In this document: positions 27,613 to 35,140 of the stretch, in pieces
Layout of the letters: every line of letters begins with the position of its first letter
Position numbering within the stretch: position 1 is the stretch's first letter
NCBI GenBank assembly: GCA_902610105.1
Contig: CACLUN010000002.1
Coordinates: forward strand, 1 to 36,277
DNA: 36,277 bases
Reading direction: 5' to 3'
DNA from: an uncultured Bacteroidota bacterium
GTDB taxonomy: Bacteria; Bacteroidota; Bacteroidia; Flavobacteriales; Flavobacteriaceae
Notes under the pieces: generated by a model
Databases searched by the model: none
Told to the model about the DNA's origin: nothing
What the model saw: the letters and a program-made list of their open reading frames with translations, nothing else
Position numbers and translations under genes: made by a program

Positions 27613-28614
27613 TTATTTGATGGAGGAAAAAGTTTTTTTACCTAAAAAATAATAATTAATTAAAATTGAAAAACAAATAAAGTATTTGTAAGAGTTTAAT
27701 TGTTTTTTTCTTTTTGAAAGTGATTTTCTAAAATTCAATAAATTAAAATAATATGCTGAAATAATATTTATTGATAATCCTAATCTAAATGTTAAAAGAG
27801 ATAAGATTAAAATAAATAAATCACTGCAAAACCTCAAAAACAGTGAAGAAATAAAATATTTTTTGGGTAAATTTTTTATCAACATAACCAATGAATTTCT
27901 AAAGTTCAAATAGTTTTTTTTATTTTCACCATACTGCATCGTTCCACCACCTATATGAAAAACATTTGATTTTCCGATCGTAATAATTTTATAGTTTGGG
28001 TTCAGATTCTTTAATCTCCAACATAAATCAATTTCTTCCATATGACAAAAAAAATCTTCATCAAACCCATTCAACATTTTAAAAATATTTTTTCGAATTA
28101 TAAAGCATGATCCAGATGCCCAAAAAATTTCCCTAGTTGTGTTATATTTATCATTTTTCTCGACGTTATTAATAATTCTTCCCCTACAAAAGGGATATCC
28201 AAGAAAATCTAAATATCCTCCAGATGCACCTGCATATTCATATTTATTCTGATTATTATAATCCAATATTCTTGGTTGAGCAATAGAAATCATTTTATTA
28301 GCTTCAAATGTTTTTTTAATTGTATTAAAGGAATCAGGATCTAAGAAAACAGCATCATTATTTAAAAAGATTATAACATCCTCATCAATGTATCCTACAG
28401 CCTTATTGTAACCTTTAGCATAACCATAATTTTTAATAAGCTTAATAATTTTTATTTCCGGATAATTTTTATTTATGTAATCAACAGATGAGTCAGAAGA
28501 ATTATTATCAATCAAATAAATTACACAATTAGGACAGTTCTTGACTATATTAGGAATAAATTTTCTTAGTAAAATTGAGCCATTATGATTTAATATAGCA
28601 ACTGCATATGTCAT
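27613..28614 (-). CDS. Glycosyltransferase family 2, membrane-associated
   Basis: A 333-residue GT-A fold transferase, rhamnosyltransferase-like. Visible: MTYAVAILNHNG at the start, IYLIDNNSSDSSVDYI, NYGYAKGYNKA, the metal-binding FLNNDAVF, and GSCFIIRKNIFKMLNGFDEDFFCHMEEIDLCWRLK typical of this subgroup. C-terminal hydrophobic stretches (about 255-285 and 310-327) suggest membrane attachment. It probably adds a sugar to a cell-surface polysaccharide or lipid-linked glycan. Donor and acceptor cannot be read. Its start overlaps the stop of the HsdR_N gene (ATGA), so the two are coupled. Confidence 0.9.
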   Translation of the reverse strand: MTYAVAILNHNGSILLRKFIPNIVKNCPNCVIYLIDNNSSDSSVDYINKNYPEIKIIKLIKNYGYAKGYNKAVGYIDEDVIIFLNNDAVFLDPDSFNTIKKTFEANKMISIAQPRILDYNNQNKYEYAGASGGYLDFLGYPFCRGRIINNVEKNDKYNTTREIFWASGSCFIIRKNIFKMLNGFDEDFFCHMEEIDLCWRLKNLNPNYKIITIGKSNVFHIGGGTMQYGENKKNYLNFRNSLVMLIKNLPKKYFISSLFLRFCSDLFILILSLLTFRLGLSINIISAYYFNLLNFRKSLSKRKKQLNSYKYFICFSILINYYFLGKKTFSSIK

Positions 28615-29063
28615 AGCTTACTGTAAAACGGAATATTATCAATTATTTCAAAATTACTATTATTACAATTTATGAATATATGTTTTAATCCGTTAGACAA
28701 CATTAGATAAGGTGCATTTAATTCCATATTATACACTACTAACTGATCGATTGATTTTTGATTTAATTTAATTTTATGGGATTTACATTCGATCAATATG
28801 CTAATATTTCCTAACCTATCAAAAACAACTATATCAAAACGTTTATCCAAACCATTAACTTTAAAACCTTTTTCAACAGCAATATGAGAAGCTGGAACTT
28901 TTAGATCGTTATTTAAATAAGAAATAATATTTTGTCTTACCCATTCTTCTGCGGTCAATAATATATTTTTTTTTCGTAAAGGATCGAAAATATATTTTTT
29001 ATTGTCTATAAAATTTATCTTATAGTTATATTTATTTTTGAAATTTAAATCAGCCATGAACAT
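28611..29063 (-). CDS. Stand-alone type I restriction HsdR N-terminal-like (PD-(D/E)xK) protein
   Basis: A 150-residue single-domain protein resembling the HSDR_N_2 (PF13588) nuclease fold. LTAEEWVRQNIISYL supplies the family's N-terminal helix, and the catalytic set is D77 in KRFDIVVFD with E92 and K94 in LIECKSHK. There is no helicase or specificity subunit nearby, so this is not a type I restriction system. Such a gene is often found next to holA in Bacteroidota, hinting at a role near replication or repair, but function is unknown. Start ATG 29063 is supported by TACATTTG ending 5 bases upstream. ATG 29057 is the alternative. Either way it overlaps or abuts the divergent holA start. Confidence 0.85.
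   Translation of the reverse strand: MFMADLNFKNKYNYKINFIDNKKYIFDPLRKKNILLTAEEWVRQNIISYLNNDLKVPASHIAVEKGFKVNGLDKRFDIVVFDRLGNISILIECKSHKIKLNQKSIDQLVVYNMELNAPYLMLSNGLKHIFINCNNSNFEIIDNIPFYSKL
29033..29040 (+). promoter_or_regulatory. Candidate -7 element of holA
   Basis: TATTTTTG, matching TAnnTTTG, lies inside the HsdR_N coding sequence. Transcription would start near 29045, about 10 bases before the holA ATG at 29056. It also argues against the TTG at 29038 as the start, because that codon would fall within the promoter element. Confidence 0.45.
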
Positions 29064-30066
29064 AATTTCAAATGTAGATGATTATGTAGAAGTTTTGAAT
29101 AAAATTAAGAATAATTTTATTCAGAATTTTTATGTTATTAATAGTGAAGAATTTTTTTTTCATAATGATTTTAACCACATGATAAAAAAAATTATACCCG
29201 AAGAATTAAAGGACATAAACCAATATATTTTTTTTGGAAATGACTCAAGTATGGATGAAATCATTATGTGCGCAAGAAAGTTTCCAATGATGGGTGACAG
29301 ACAATTAATAATTGTCAAAGATGGAAATAAAATTTTCAAAAATTTAAAAAAACTTACCTCCAATATTAATAGTATTCCAAAGTCAAGCGTAATAGTTTTT
29401 TATCTTAATGGTGCCAAGATAGATTCAAAAAGAAAAGAAATAAATATTTTGAGTAACCATGGTGTTATATATGATTTTAAAAAAATTTATGAAAATAAAA
29501 TCTCTGGTTGGATAAAATATTTAGGTGAAAGATTAGGATTTAATATAGATTACAAATTATCTGAACTTATTGTAGAGAGGACGGGTATCAATTTAAGTAA
29601 GGTTAATTTAGAGTTTAAAAAAATTAAAGTTAACATAAATGAGGGTAACATTGATAATAAAGTTGTATTGGAGCATTTTGGTATTAATAATGATTTTAAC
29701 CTGTTTGAACTACAAAATGAAATTGGAAAAAAGAATTTTTCAAAAGTTTTTAAAATTTCAAATTACTTTACCAATAATTCAGCATATTCAATTCAACAAA
29801 TATTAGCAACACTACATAATTATTTTTCTAATATATTTAAAATTCAATCCTTGAATAGTGATAATCCAAACGCAATTTCAAAATTACTTGGAATTAATTA
29901 TTACTTTGTTAATGATTATTTAAAAGCATCAAAAAATTTTTCCATTAAAGAGGTAGTAAAAATTATTCGCATTTTAAATAAATATGATTTGAAAAGTAAA
30001 GGAATCAACTATGAGGGTAACTCAGACTTACTAATAAATCAATTAATAGCCGAAATTAAGGACTAA
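29056..30066 (+). CDS. holA: DNA polymerase III delta subunit (clamp loader)
   Basis: The clamp-loader subunit that opens the DnaN ring. From ATG 29056 it has 336 residues. The family pattern is clear but diverged: NFYVINSEEFFFHNDFNHMIK near the N-terminus, MMGDRQLIIVKD, VIVFYLNGAKIDSKRKEINIL, then a helical collar domain at about 220-336 with YSIQQILATLHNYFSNIFKIQSL and the final GINYEGNSDLLINQLIAEIKD. The sequence starts on the CATG palindrome shared with the divergent gene. The 3' end overlaps the E1 gene by 4 bases. Confidence 0.9.
   Translation: MNIISNVDDYVEVLNKIKNNFIQNFYVINSEEFFFHNDFNHMIKKIIPEELKDINQYIFFGNDSSMDEIIMCARKFPMMGDRQLIIVKDGNKIFKNLKKLTSNINSIPKSSVIVFYLNGAKIDSKRKEINILSNHGVIYDFKKIYENKISGWIKYLGERLGFNIDYKLSELIVERTGINLSKVNLEFKKIKVNINEGNIDNKVVLEHFGINNDFNLFELQNEIGKKNFSKVFKISNYFTNNSAYSIQQILATLHNYFSNIFKIQSLNSDNPNAISKLLGINYYFVNDYLKASKNFSIKEVVKIIRILNKYDLKSKGINYEGNSDLLINQLIAEIKD
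29069..29076 (-). promoter_or_regulatory. -7 promoter element of the HsdR_N-GT2 operon
   Basis: TACATTTG on the minus strand, an exact TAnnTTTG match, ends 5 bases before the ATG at 29063. It lies within holA codons 5-7, so this promoter is inside the divergent gene. Confidence 0.5.
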
Positions 30067-32459
30067 TAATTTCTAGGATATTTTTTTGGATTGTACTCAT
30101 GCATCATTCTATAGCATGCTTCAAAGATATCATCTATTGAGGGTTTTGAGAAATAATCACCATCAGAACCATAAGGTGGTCTGTGCTCTTTAGCAGTCAG
30201 TGTTATTGGTTTAGAATCTAAGTATTTAAATCCATCTTGATCCTCAAGCAAAACTTTTAAAATAAATGATGATGCACCTCCTGGGTAGTCCTCATCAACA
30301 ACTAAAAGTTTATTTGTTTTTTTTATACTTTTTACTATATCCTTATCCAAATCGAAAGGTATTAGGGATTGAGCATCAATTAATTCAATATTAATATGAT
30401 TTCTTTCTAGTTCAGTAATTGTTTTTTCAACCAACTTTAAAGTTGATCCATAAGATACTACAGTGATATCAGTACCAGACTTAATAATTTCAATCTTACC
30501 AAGCTGAACTGTAAATTCACCTAAATTTAAAGGTTCTTTCTCCTTTAATCTGTATGAATTTAAAGGTTCGATTATAAGTGCTGGGTCCGAACAAGACATA
30601 AGTGTATTATACATTCCTGAGGCTTGAACCATATTTCTTGGTGTTAAAACAAGCATTCCCTTTAGTGAATTTAAAATCATACCCATAGGAGATCCAGCAT
30701 GCCACATTCCTTCCAATCTATGACCCCTAGTTCTAACTATTAGTGGTGCTAATTGTTTTCCTACAGTTCTATACGAAACAGTTGCGAGATCATCACTTAA
30801 TGTTTGGAGGGCAAACATCAAATAATCTAAGTATTGAATTTCTGCAATTGGCCTAAATCCACGCATGGCAAGACCAATACCTTCTCCAACTATAGTAGCT
30901 TCTCTAATTCCTCTATCATCAACCCTATGGTTACCGTGTTTAGCTTGAAGACCCTCTAAACCCTGATTCACATCTCCAATTTTCCCTGAATCTTCCCCAA
31001 AAATCACAATATTTGATTTTTTAGTTAGTAAAGAATCAAAATTATTTTTAAGAACAATCCTACCATCAACCATAGAGCTTTTCTCACCATATACAGGGGG
31101 GACATATTTAACATTCGAAAAATTATTGGGATATTCATTGTACAAAAACGAGCTATATAAGGGTTGAATTTCATTTTTGTATTCTTTAATCCAATTAGAT
31201 AGTTTAATAAAGCTTTGTTCACTTAACTTTGATCTTAAAATTTTTCTTGCAGTACTCATAAGATCTTTCCTGCCAACTTCTTTGAGCCTTATTAAACTAT
31301 TTGTAATTTCAATTAAATCAATTGATTTTTCAGTTTGAATGATATTTTTTAAAATTTCCATTAAAGAATTTCTCTCGGACAAGATTTGAGATTGAAATGA
31401 GATCCAAGCTAACTCTTTTTGTTTTTTTACAAATTCTTTACATTCATTATGAACCTTATCTAATTCTTTAGATGTGAACAATCCATTTTCTAAAATCCAT
31501 TCCTTCATCTTTACATTACAATCGTATGTGTTTTCCCAATCTAATCTATCTTTAGATTTATATCTTTCATGAGATCCTGAAGTGGAATGTCCTACTGGTT
31601 GGGTAAGTTCTTTTACATGAATTATTACTGGTACATGTTCATTTCTAGCAATATTGTTAGCGTGTTCATAGGTGGAAATAAGTTTAGGGTAATCCCATCC
31701 ATTTACAGTCAATATCTCAAATCCTTTTTTAGTGTTATTTCTTTGAAAACCTCTAAGAGCTTCTGATATGCTTGATTTTGTAGTTTGATAGGAATTATCA
31801 ACTGAAATACCGTAATCATCATCCCAAATACTTATAATTGCTGGAACCTGATGAACACCAATAGCATTAACAGTTTCGAAAAATAAACCTTCGCTTGTAC
31901 TGGCATTTCCAATTGTTCCCCATGCAATTTCATTTCCATTATTGGATAGTTTATCAGAATTAAACTTACCAGATCTAAAATGCTTTGATGCCATAGCAAG
32001 TCCTAATAGTCTTGGCATTTGTCCTGAAGTTGGTGATATATCTGAGGATATGTTGTACTGATTTGTTAAATCAATAAAATCCCCTTTATTATCAATAAAA
32101 ATACTACTGAAGTGTGAGCCCATTTGTCTACCGCCTGACATAGGTTCTTCCTCAAAACTTGTATTAGCATATAATCCTGAAAAAAATTGTTTTACAGTTA
32201 ATTTATTTATGGCGAACATAAAAGTTTGATCTCTGTAATAACCAGACCTGTAATCACCCTTATCAAAAACTTTTGCCATTGCTATTTGAGGCAACTCTTT
32301 TCCATCACCAAAAATTCCGAATTTAGCTTTTCCACTTAAAACTTCCTTTCTACCAAGTAAACTTGTTTCTCTACTTATGACTATATTTTTATAGTCATTT
32401 AGTATTTCCTTTTTAAAATCCTTAAAAGAAATTGATTTAGTTAAGGTGGAGTTTTTCAT
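30063..32459 (-). CDS. Thiamine-dependent 2-oxoacid dehydrogenase E1, fused alpha and beta subunits
   Basis: E1 component of a branched-chain or related 2-oxoacid dehydrogenase complex, decarboxylating the oxoacid and passing the acyl group to lipoyl-E2. The 798-residue chain joins alpha (about 1-400, with FRSGYYRDQTFMFAI, the ThDP region GTIGNASTSEGLFFETVNA to IWDDDYGISVDNS, and the phosphorylation-loop-like GHSTSGSHERYKSKDR) and beta (about 455-798, with IFGEDSGKIGDVNQGL, RPIAEIQYLDYLMFA, RTRGHRLEGMWHAGSP and LLVVDEDYPGGASSFIL). The fused form is usual in flavobacteria. No E2 or E3 is in the window. TACATTTG ends 7 bases before the ATG. Confidence 0.94.
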   Translation of the reverse strand: MKNSTLTKSISFKDFKKEILNDYKNIVISRETSLLGRKEVLSGKAKFGIFGDGKELPQIAMAKVFDKGDYRSGYYRDQTFMFAINKLTVKQFFSGLYANTSFEEEPMSGGRQMGSHFSSIFIDNKGDFIDLTNQYNISSDISPTSGQMPRLLGLAMASKHFRSGKFNSDKLSNNGNEIAWGTIGNASTSEGLFFETVNAIGVHQVPAIISIWDDDYGISVDNSYQTTKSSISEALRGFQRNNTKKGFEILTVNGWDYPKLISTYEHANNIARNEHVPVIIHVKELTQPVGHSTSGSHERYKSKDRLDWENTYDCNVKMKEWILENGLFTSKELDKVHNECKEFVKKQKELAWISFQSQILSERNSLMEILKNIIQTEKSIDLIEITNSLIRLKEVGRKDLMSTARKILRSKLSEQSFIKLSNWIKEYKNEIQPLYSSFLYNEYPNNFSNVKYVPPVYGEKSSMVDGRIVLKNNFDSLLTKKSNIVIFGEDSGKIGDVNQGLEGLQAKHGNHRVDDRGIREATIVGEGIGLAMRGFRPIAEIQYLDYLMFALQTLSDDLATVSYRTVGKQLAPLIVRTRGHRLEGMWHAGSPMGMILNSLKGMLVLTPRNMVQASGMYNTLMSCSDPALIIEPLNSYRLKEKEPLNLGEFTVQLGKIEIIKSGTDITVVSYGSTLKLVEKTITELERNHINIELIDAQSLIPFDLDKDIVKSIKKTNKLLVVDEDYPGGASSFILKVLLEDQDGFKYLDSKPITLTAKEHRPPYGSDGDYFSKPSIDDIFEACYRMMHEYNPKKYPRNY

Positions 32460-32466
32460 CGAGTTT

Positions 32467-32474
32467 CAAATGTA
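32467..32474 (-). promoter_or_regulatory. -7 promoter element of the E1 gene
   Basis: TACATTTG on the minus strand, an exact TAnnTTTG match, 7 bases before the ATG at 32459. The predicted transcript has a leader of about 0-3 bases. Confidence 0.5.
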
Positions 32475-32506
32475 CTAAATTTAAAAGGATATATAATTTA
32501 AATTAG

Positions 32507-33172
32507 AACCATCTTCGAGTAAATAAGCCTGTTAGGTTTTCTGGAAATGTAATTGTTGGTTTATCTTCATTTGGTAAGACTACATATGAAGAAGAATATA
32601 ACAGTGGAATTGGTAGTAACGGCTTAACATCTGCAAGGCATGATGTTTTTGAAAAGTATTTAAAAGAAAAGTACCCAGAAACTTATGACAATTCACTAGA
32701 TAATAATCTTGTTTATACAGGATCAAAAAGACTTACTGATAAGATTGAAGGATATGATCTTGATATTGGTAAGTTAATTTTGTCACCCACAAGAACCTAT
32801 GCGCCAGTGGTAAAAGAAATCATTTTTAAAGTTGGTGTTCCTAGAATTGATGGAATTATTCATTGCAGTGGAGGAGCCCAAACTAAGGTTCTTCATTTTG
32901 TAGAAAATAAACATGTTATTAAGGACAACCTATTTAAAACACCCATTATTTTTGATTTAATACAATCGGAATCTAAAACATCATGGAAAGAGATGTACCA
33001 GGTTTTCAATATGGGACATCGACTTGAAATTTATACTGATGAAATTACAGCTCAAAATATAATTGATATTTGTAATTCATACGACTTAGAGGCTAAAATA
33101 ATTGGAAGGGTCGAGGACAGTAAATCCAATAAGCTTTCGATAATTGGAGAGAAAGGAACTTTTGAATATTAA
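32507..33172 (+). pseudogene. purM: purM remnant: C-terminal domain of phosphoribosylformylglycinamidine cyclo-ligase, 5' half missing
   Basis: The reading frame from the stop at 32504-32506 to the TAA at 33170-33172 encodes about 221 residues that match the C-terminal domain of Bacteroidota AIR synthetase: GNVIVGLSSFGKTTYEEEYN from 32543, IGSNGLTSARHDVF, LSPTRTYAPVV, HCSGGAQTKVLHFVEN, QVFNMGHRLEIY, and the family end GEKGTFEY. Full-length relatives have nearly 400 residues. The whole N-terminal ATP-binding domain is absent. No ATG, GTG or TTG occurs in frame before TTG 32780, which is deep inside the domain. Only about 47 bases separate the open frame from the E1 start. There is no internal stop or frameshift, so the loss is recent or the join is an assembly error. 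It precedes prfA by one base, in the usual purM-prfA-pyrF order. Confidence 0.85.
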
Positions 33173-33173
33173 A

Positions 33174-34244
33174 ATGTTAGAAAAGTTAAATATTCTTGAA
33201 GAAAGATTCAAAGAGCTATCGGAAATGCTCACTCAACCTGATATTATTTCAGACCAATCAAAATATATTAAAATTTCTAAGGAATATAAAGACTTAAAAA
33301 TTATTGTAGATAAGAAAAGAGAATATGAAAATATAGTGGCAAATATTGAGGAGGCAAAAGAAATTATTAAAATTGAGAATGATAAAGAAATGATTGACTT
33401 AGCAAATCAAGAATTAAATGATGCAAAAAATAAAGTTTCAATAATGGAGGATGATCTTAGGAAGATGTTAATTCCAAAAGACCCCGATGACTCAAAGAAT
33501 ATAGTAATGGAACTAAGGGCAGGGACAGGTGGAGACGAAGCGAGTATTTTTGCTGGTGATTTATTTAGAATGTATTCAAAGTACGCTGAGAAAAAGGGAT
33601 GGAATGTAAATCTTGTTGACTTCAATGAAGGTACAGCTGGAGGATATAAAGAAGTTATTTTTGAGATTAATGGAAATGATGTTTACGCTACCATGAAGTT
33701 TGAGTCAGGAGTACACAGAGTTCAACGTGTTCCTCAAACAGAAACCCAAGGAAGGGTTCACACCTCTGCAGCTACTGTAATTGTATTACCGGAAGCAGAA
33801 GAATTTGATGTTGATTTAAATATGCAAGATGTAAGAATTGAAAGAACAACATCGACTGGTCCTGGAGGTCAATCTGTGAACACTACATATTCAGCTATAA
33901 AACTTCATCACGAACCAACGGGCATTATAGTTAGTTGTCAAGACCAAAAGTCACAGCATAAAAATTTGGATAAAGCTTTAAAAGTTCTAAGATCAAGGCT
34001 TTATGAATTAGAATTGAAAAAAAGAGAGGAAGCAGATTCAGCTAAAAGAAATTCTATGGTTTCATCAGGTGATAGATCAGCAAAAATTAGAACATATAAT
34101 TATCCGCAGGGACGAGTTACAGATCATAGAATTAATTTAACTTTATATGATTTACAAAATATAGTAAACGGCGATATAGATAAACTTGTAGAAGAACTTA
34201 AAATTGTTCAAGATTCAGAGTTGATTAAAAATGAAGATTTATAA
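33174..34244 (+). CDS. prfA: Peptide chain release factor 1
   Basis: Class I release factor recognising UAA and UAG and hydrolysing peptidyl-tRNA. From ATG 33174 it has 356 residues, the standard length. Visible: [15 protein letters not shown] at the start, [21 protein letters not shown], the codon-recognition tripeptide PQT in [16 protein letters not shown] (RF1-type PxT, not the RF2 SPF), and the catalytic GGQ at 231-233 in [19 protein letters not shown]. The start is placed one base after the purM stop (TAA-A-ATG). An upstream TTG at 33144 lies inside purM and would add residues unlike the family. Confidence 0.97.
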   Translation: MLEKLNILEERFKELSEMLTQPDIISDQSKYIKISKEYKDLKIIVDKKREYENIVANIEEAKEIIKIENDKEMIDLANQELNDAKNKVSIMEDDLRKMLIPKDPDDSKNIVMELRAGTGGDEASIFAGDLFRMYSKYAEKKGWNVNLVDFNEGTAGGYKEVIFEINGNDVYATMKFESGVHRVQRVPQTETQGRVHTSAATVIVLPEAEEFDVDLNMQDVRIERTTSTGPGGQSVNTTYSAIKLHHEPTGIIVSCQDQKSQHKNLDKALKVLRSRLYELELKKREEADSAKRNSMVSSGDRSAKIRTYNYPQGRVTDHRINLTLYDLQNIVNGDIDKLVEELKIVQDSELIKNEDL

Positions 34245-34245
34245 A

Positions 34246-35034
34246 ATGGATTTAGATCAATTAGAACAAAATATAATTTCCAAGAAAACATTTTTATGTT
34301 TAGGATTAGATACGGACCTAAATAAAATTCCAAAGCATTTGTTAAATTCTGAAGACCCTGTTTTTGATTTTAATAAATCACTAGTTGAAAGATTATCCTC
34401 AAAAATAGTGGCTGTAAAAATAAATACAGCTTTTTATGAGGCCAGAGGAAAAGATGGTTGGTCTTCCTTGGAAAAGTCAATTCATTACATTAAAACTAAT
34501 CATCCGTACTTGTTCACAATTGCTGATGCAAAAAGAGCTGACATAGGAAATACTTCGTCAATGTATGCTAAAGCTTTTTTTGAAAAAATGAATTTTGATT
34601 CCATAACTCTATCACCATATATGGGTCAAGATTCAGTCACAGAGTTTTTAAAATATGAAAATAAATACGCCATATTACTTGCGCTAACATCAAATGAGGG
34701 TTCAAATGATTTTCAAATCCCTAATGATTTATATTTAAATGTTGTATTAAAATCTCAGTCCTGGGATAATTCAAATAAAATAATGTATGTCGTTGGAGCA
34801 ACAAAATCTGATTATCTTAAGGAGATTCGAGATAGAGCAAAAAATAATTTTTTACTCATCCCTGGAGTTGGAGCTCAGGGTGGAGATTTTGAACAAACAA
34901 TTGCAAATTCTACAATTGGTAGTAAGAGAATACTGATAAATATTTCACGAGCTATTATTTACGCGAGCAATGACAAAAATTATTTGGATTCAGCAGAAAA
35001 GGTTGTTGATGACTTTAATTTTAGATCCTTATAA
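34246..35034 (+). CDS. pyrF: Orotidine 5'-phosphate decarboxylase, type 2
   Basis: Last step of UMP synthesis. Type 2 family (262 residues from ATG 34246). Visible: KKTFLCLGLDTDLNKIPKHLL near residue 14, the catalytic D94-K96-D99 set in ADAKRADIGNTSSMYAKAFFE (most relatives have Gly rather than Ala after KR), TLSPYMGQDSVTEFL, LALTSNEGSNDFQ, VVGATKSDYLKEIR, and the phosphate-binding LIPGVGAQGGDFEQT and NISRAIIYAS. I prefer ATG 34246, one base after the prfA stop (TAA-A-ATG), over ATG 34231, which lies inside prfA. It is the last gene of the purM-prfA-pyrF cluster. Confidence 0.96.
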   Translation: MDLDQLEQNIISKKTFLCLGLDTDLNKIPKHLLNSEDPVFDFNKSLVERLSSKIVAVKINTAFYEARGKDGWSSLEKSIHYIKTNHPYLFTIADAKRADIGNTSSMYAKAFFEKMNFDSITLSPYMGQDSVTEFLKYENKYAILLALTSNEGSNDFQIPNDLYLNVVLKSQSWDNSNKIMYVVGATKSDYLKEIRDRAKNNFLLIPGVGAQGGDFEQTIANSTIGSKRILINISRAIIYASNDKNYLDSAEKVVDDFNFRSL

Positions 35035-35067
35035 AAAAAGAAAGGTTGCCCCATGTGACAACCTTTC
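35033..35067 (-). terminator. Intrinsic terminator between pyrF and the ammonium transporter gene
   Basis: A nine-pair stem GAAAGGTTG/CAACCTTTC (35040-35048 with 35059-35067) with a 10-base loop. On the minus strand it is followed by a run of T (the complement of ATAAAAAAA), so it terminates transcription from the transporter gene. On the plus strand no T-run follows, so for pyrF it could act only weakly, though it lies within 6 bases of the pyrF stop. Confidence 0.8.
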
Positions 35068-35140
35068 AAAGAATTAGACAATAATTTTAAACAACTAACA
35101 AACTATTATGGATATTATCATCTAATATTATTAGCTAAAA

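Noticed and set aside
29038..29040. TTG as the start of holA
   Set aside because: It falls inside the TATTTTTG promoter-like element, and ATG 29056 fits better with the family N-terminus.
28611..29063. A type I restriction-modification system
   Set aside because: Only the small N-terminal nuclease-like domain is present. No HsdM, HsdS or HsdR motor occurs in the window.
33144..33146. TTG as the start of prfA
   Set aside because: It lies inside the purM frame. ATG 33174, one base after the purM stop, gives the standard RF1 N-terminus.
32780..33172. A 130-codon gene starting at TTG 32780 as a real short protein
   Set aside because: Conserved PurM sequence continues upstream in the same frame to about 32543, so TTG 32780 is an arbitrary codon within the C-terminal domain.
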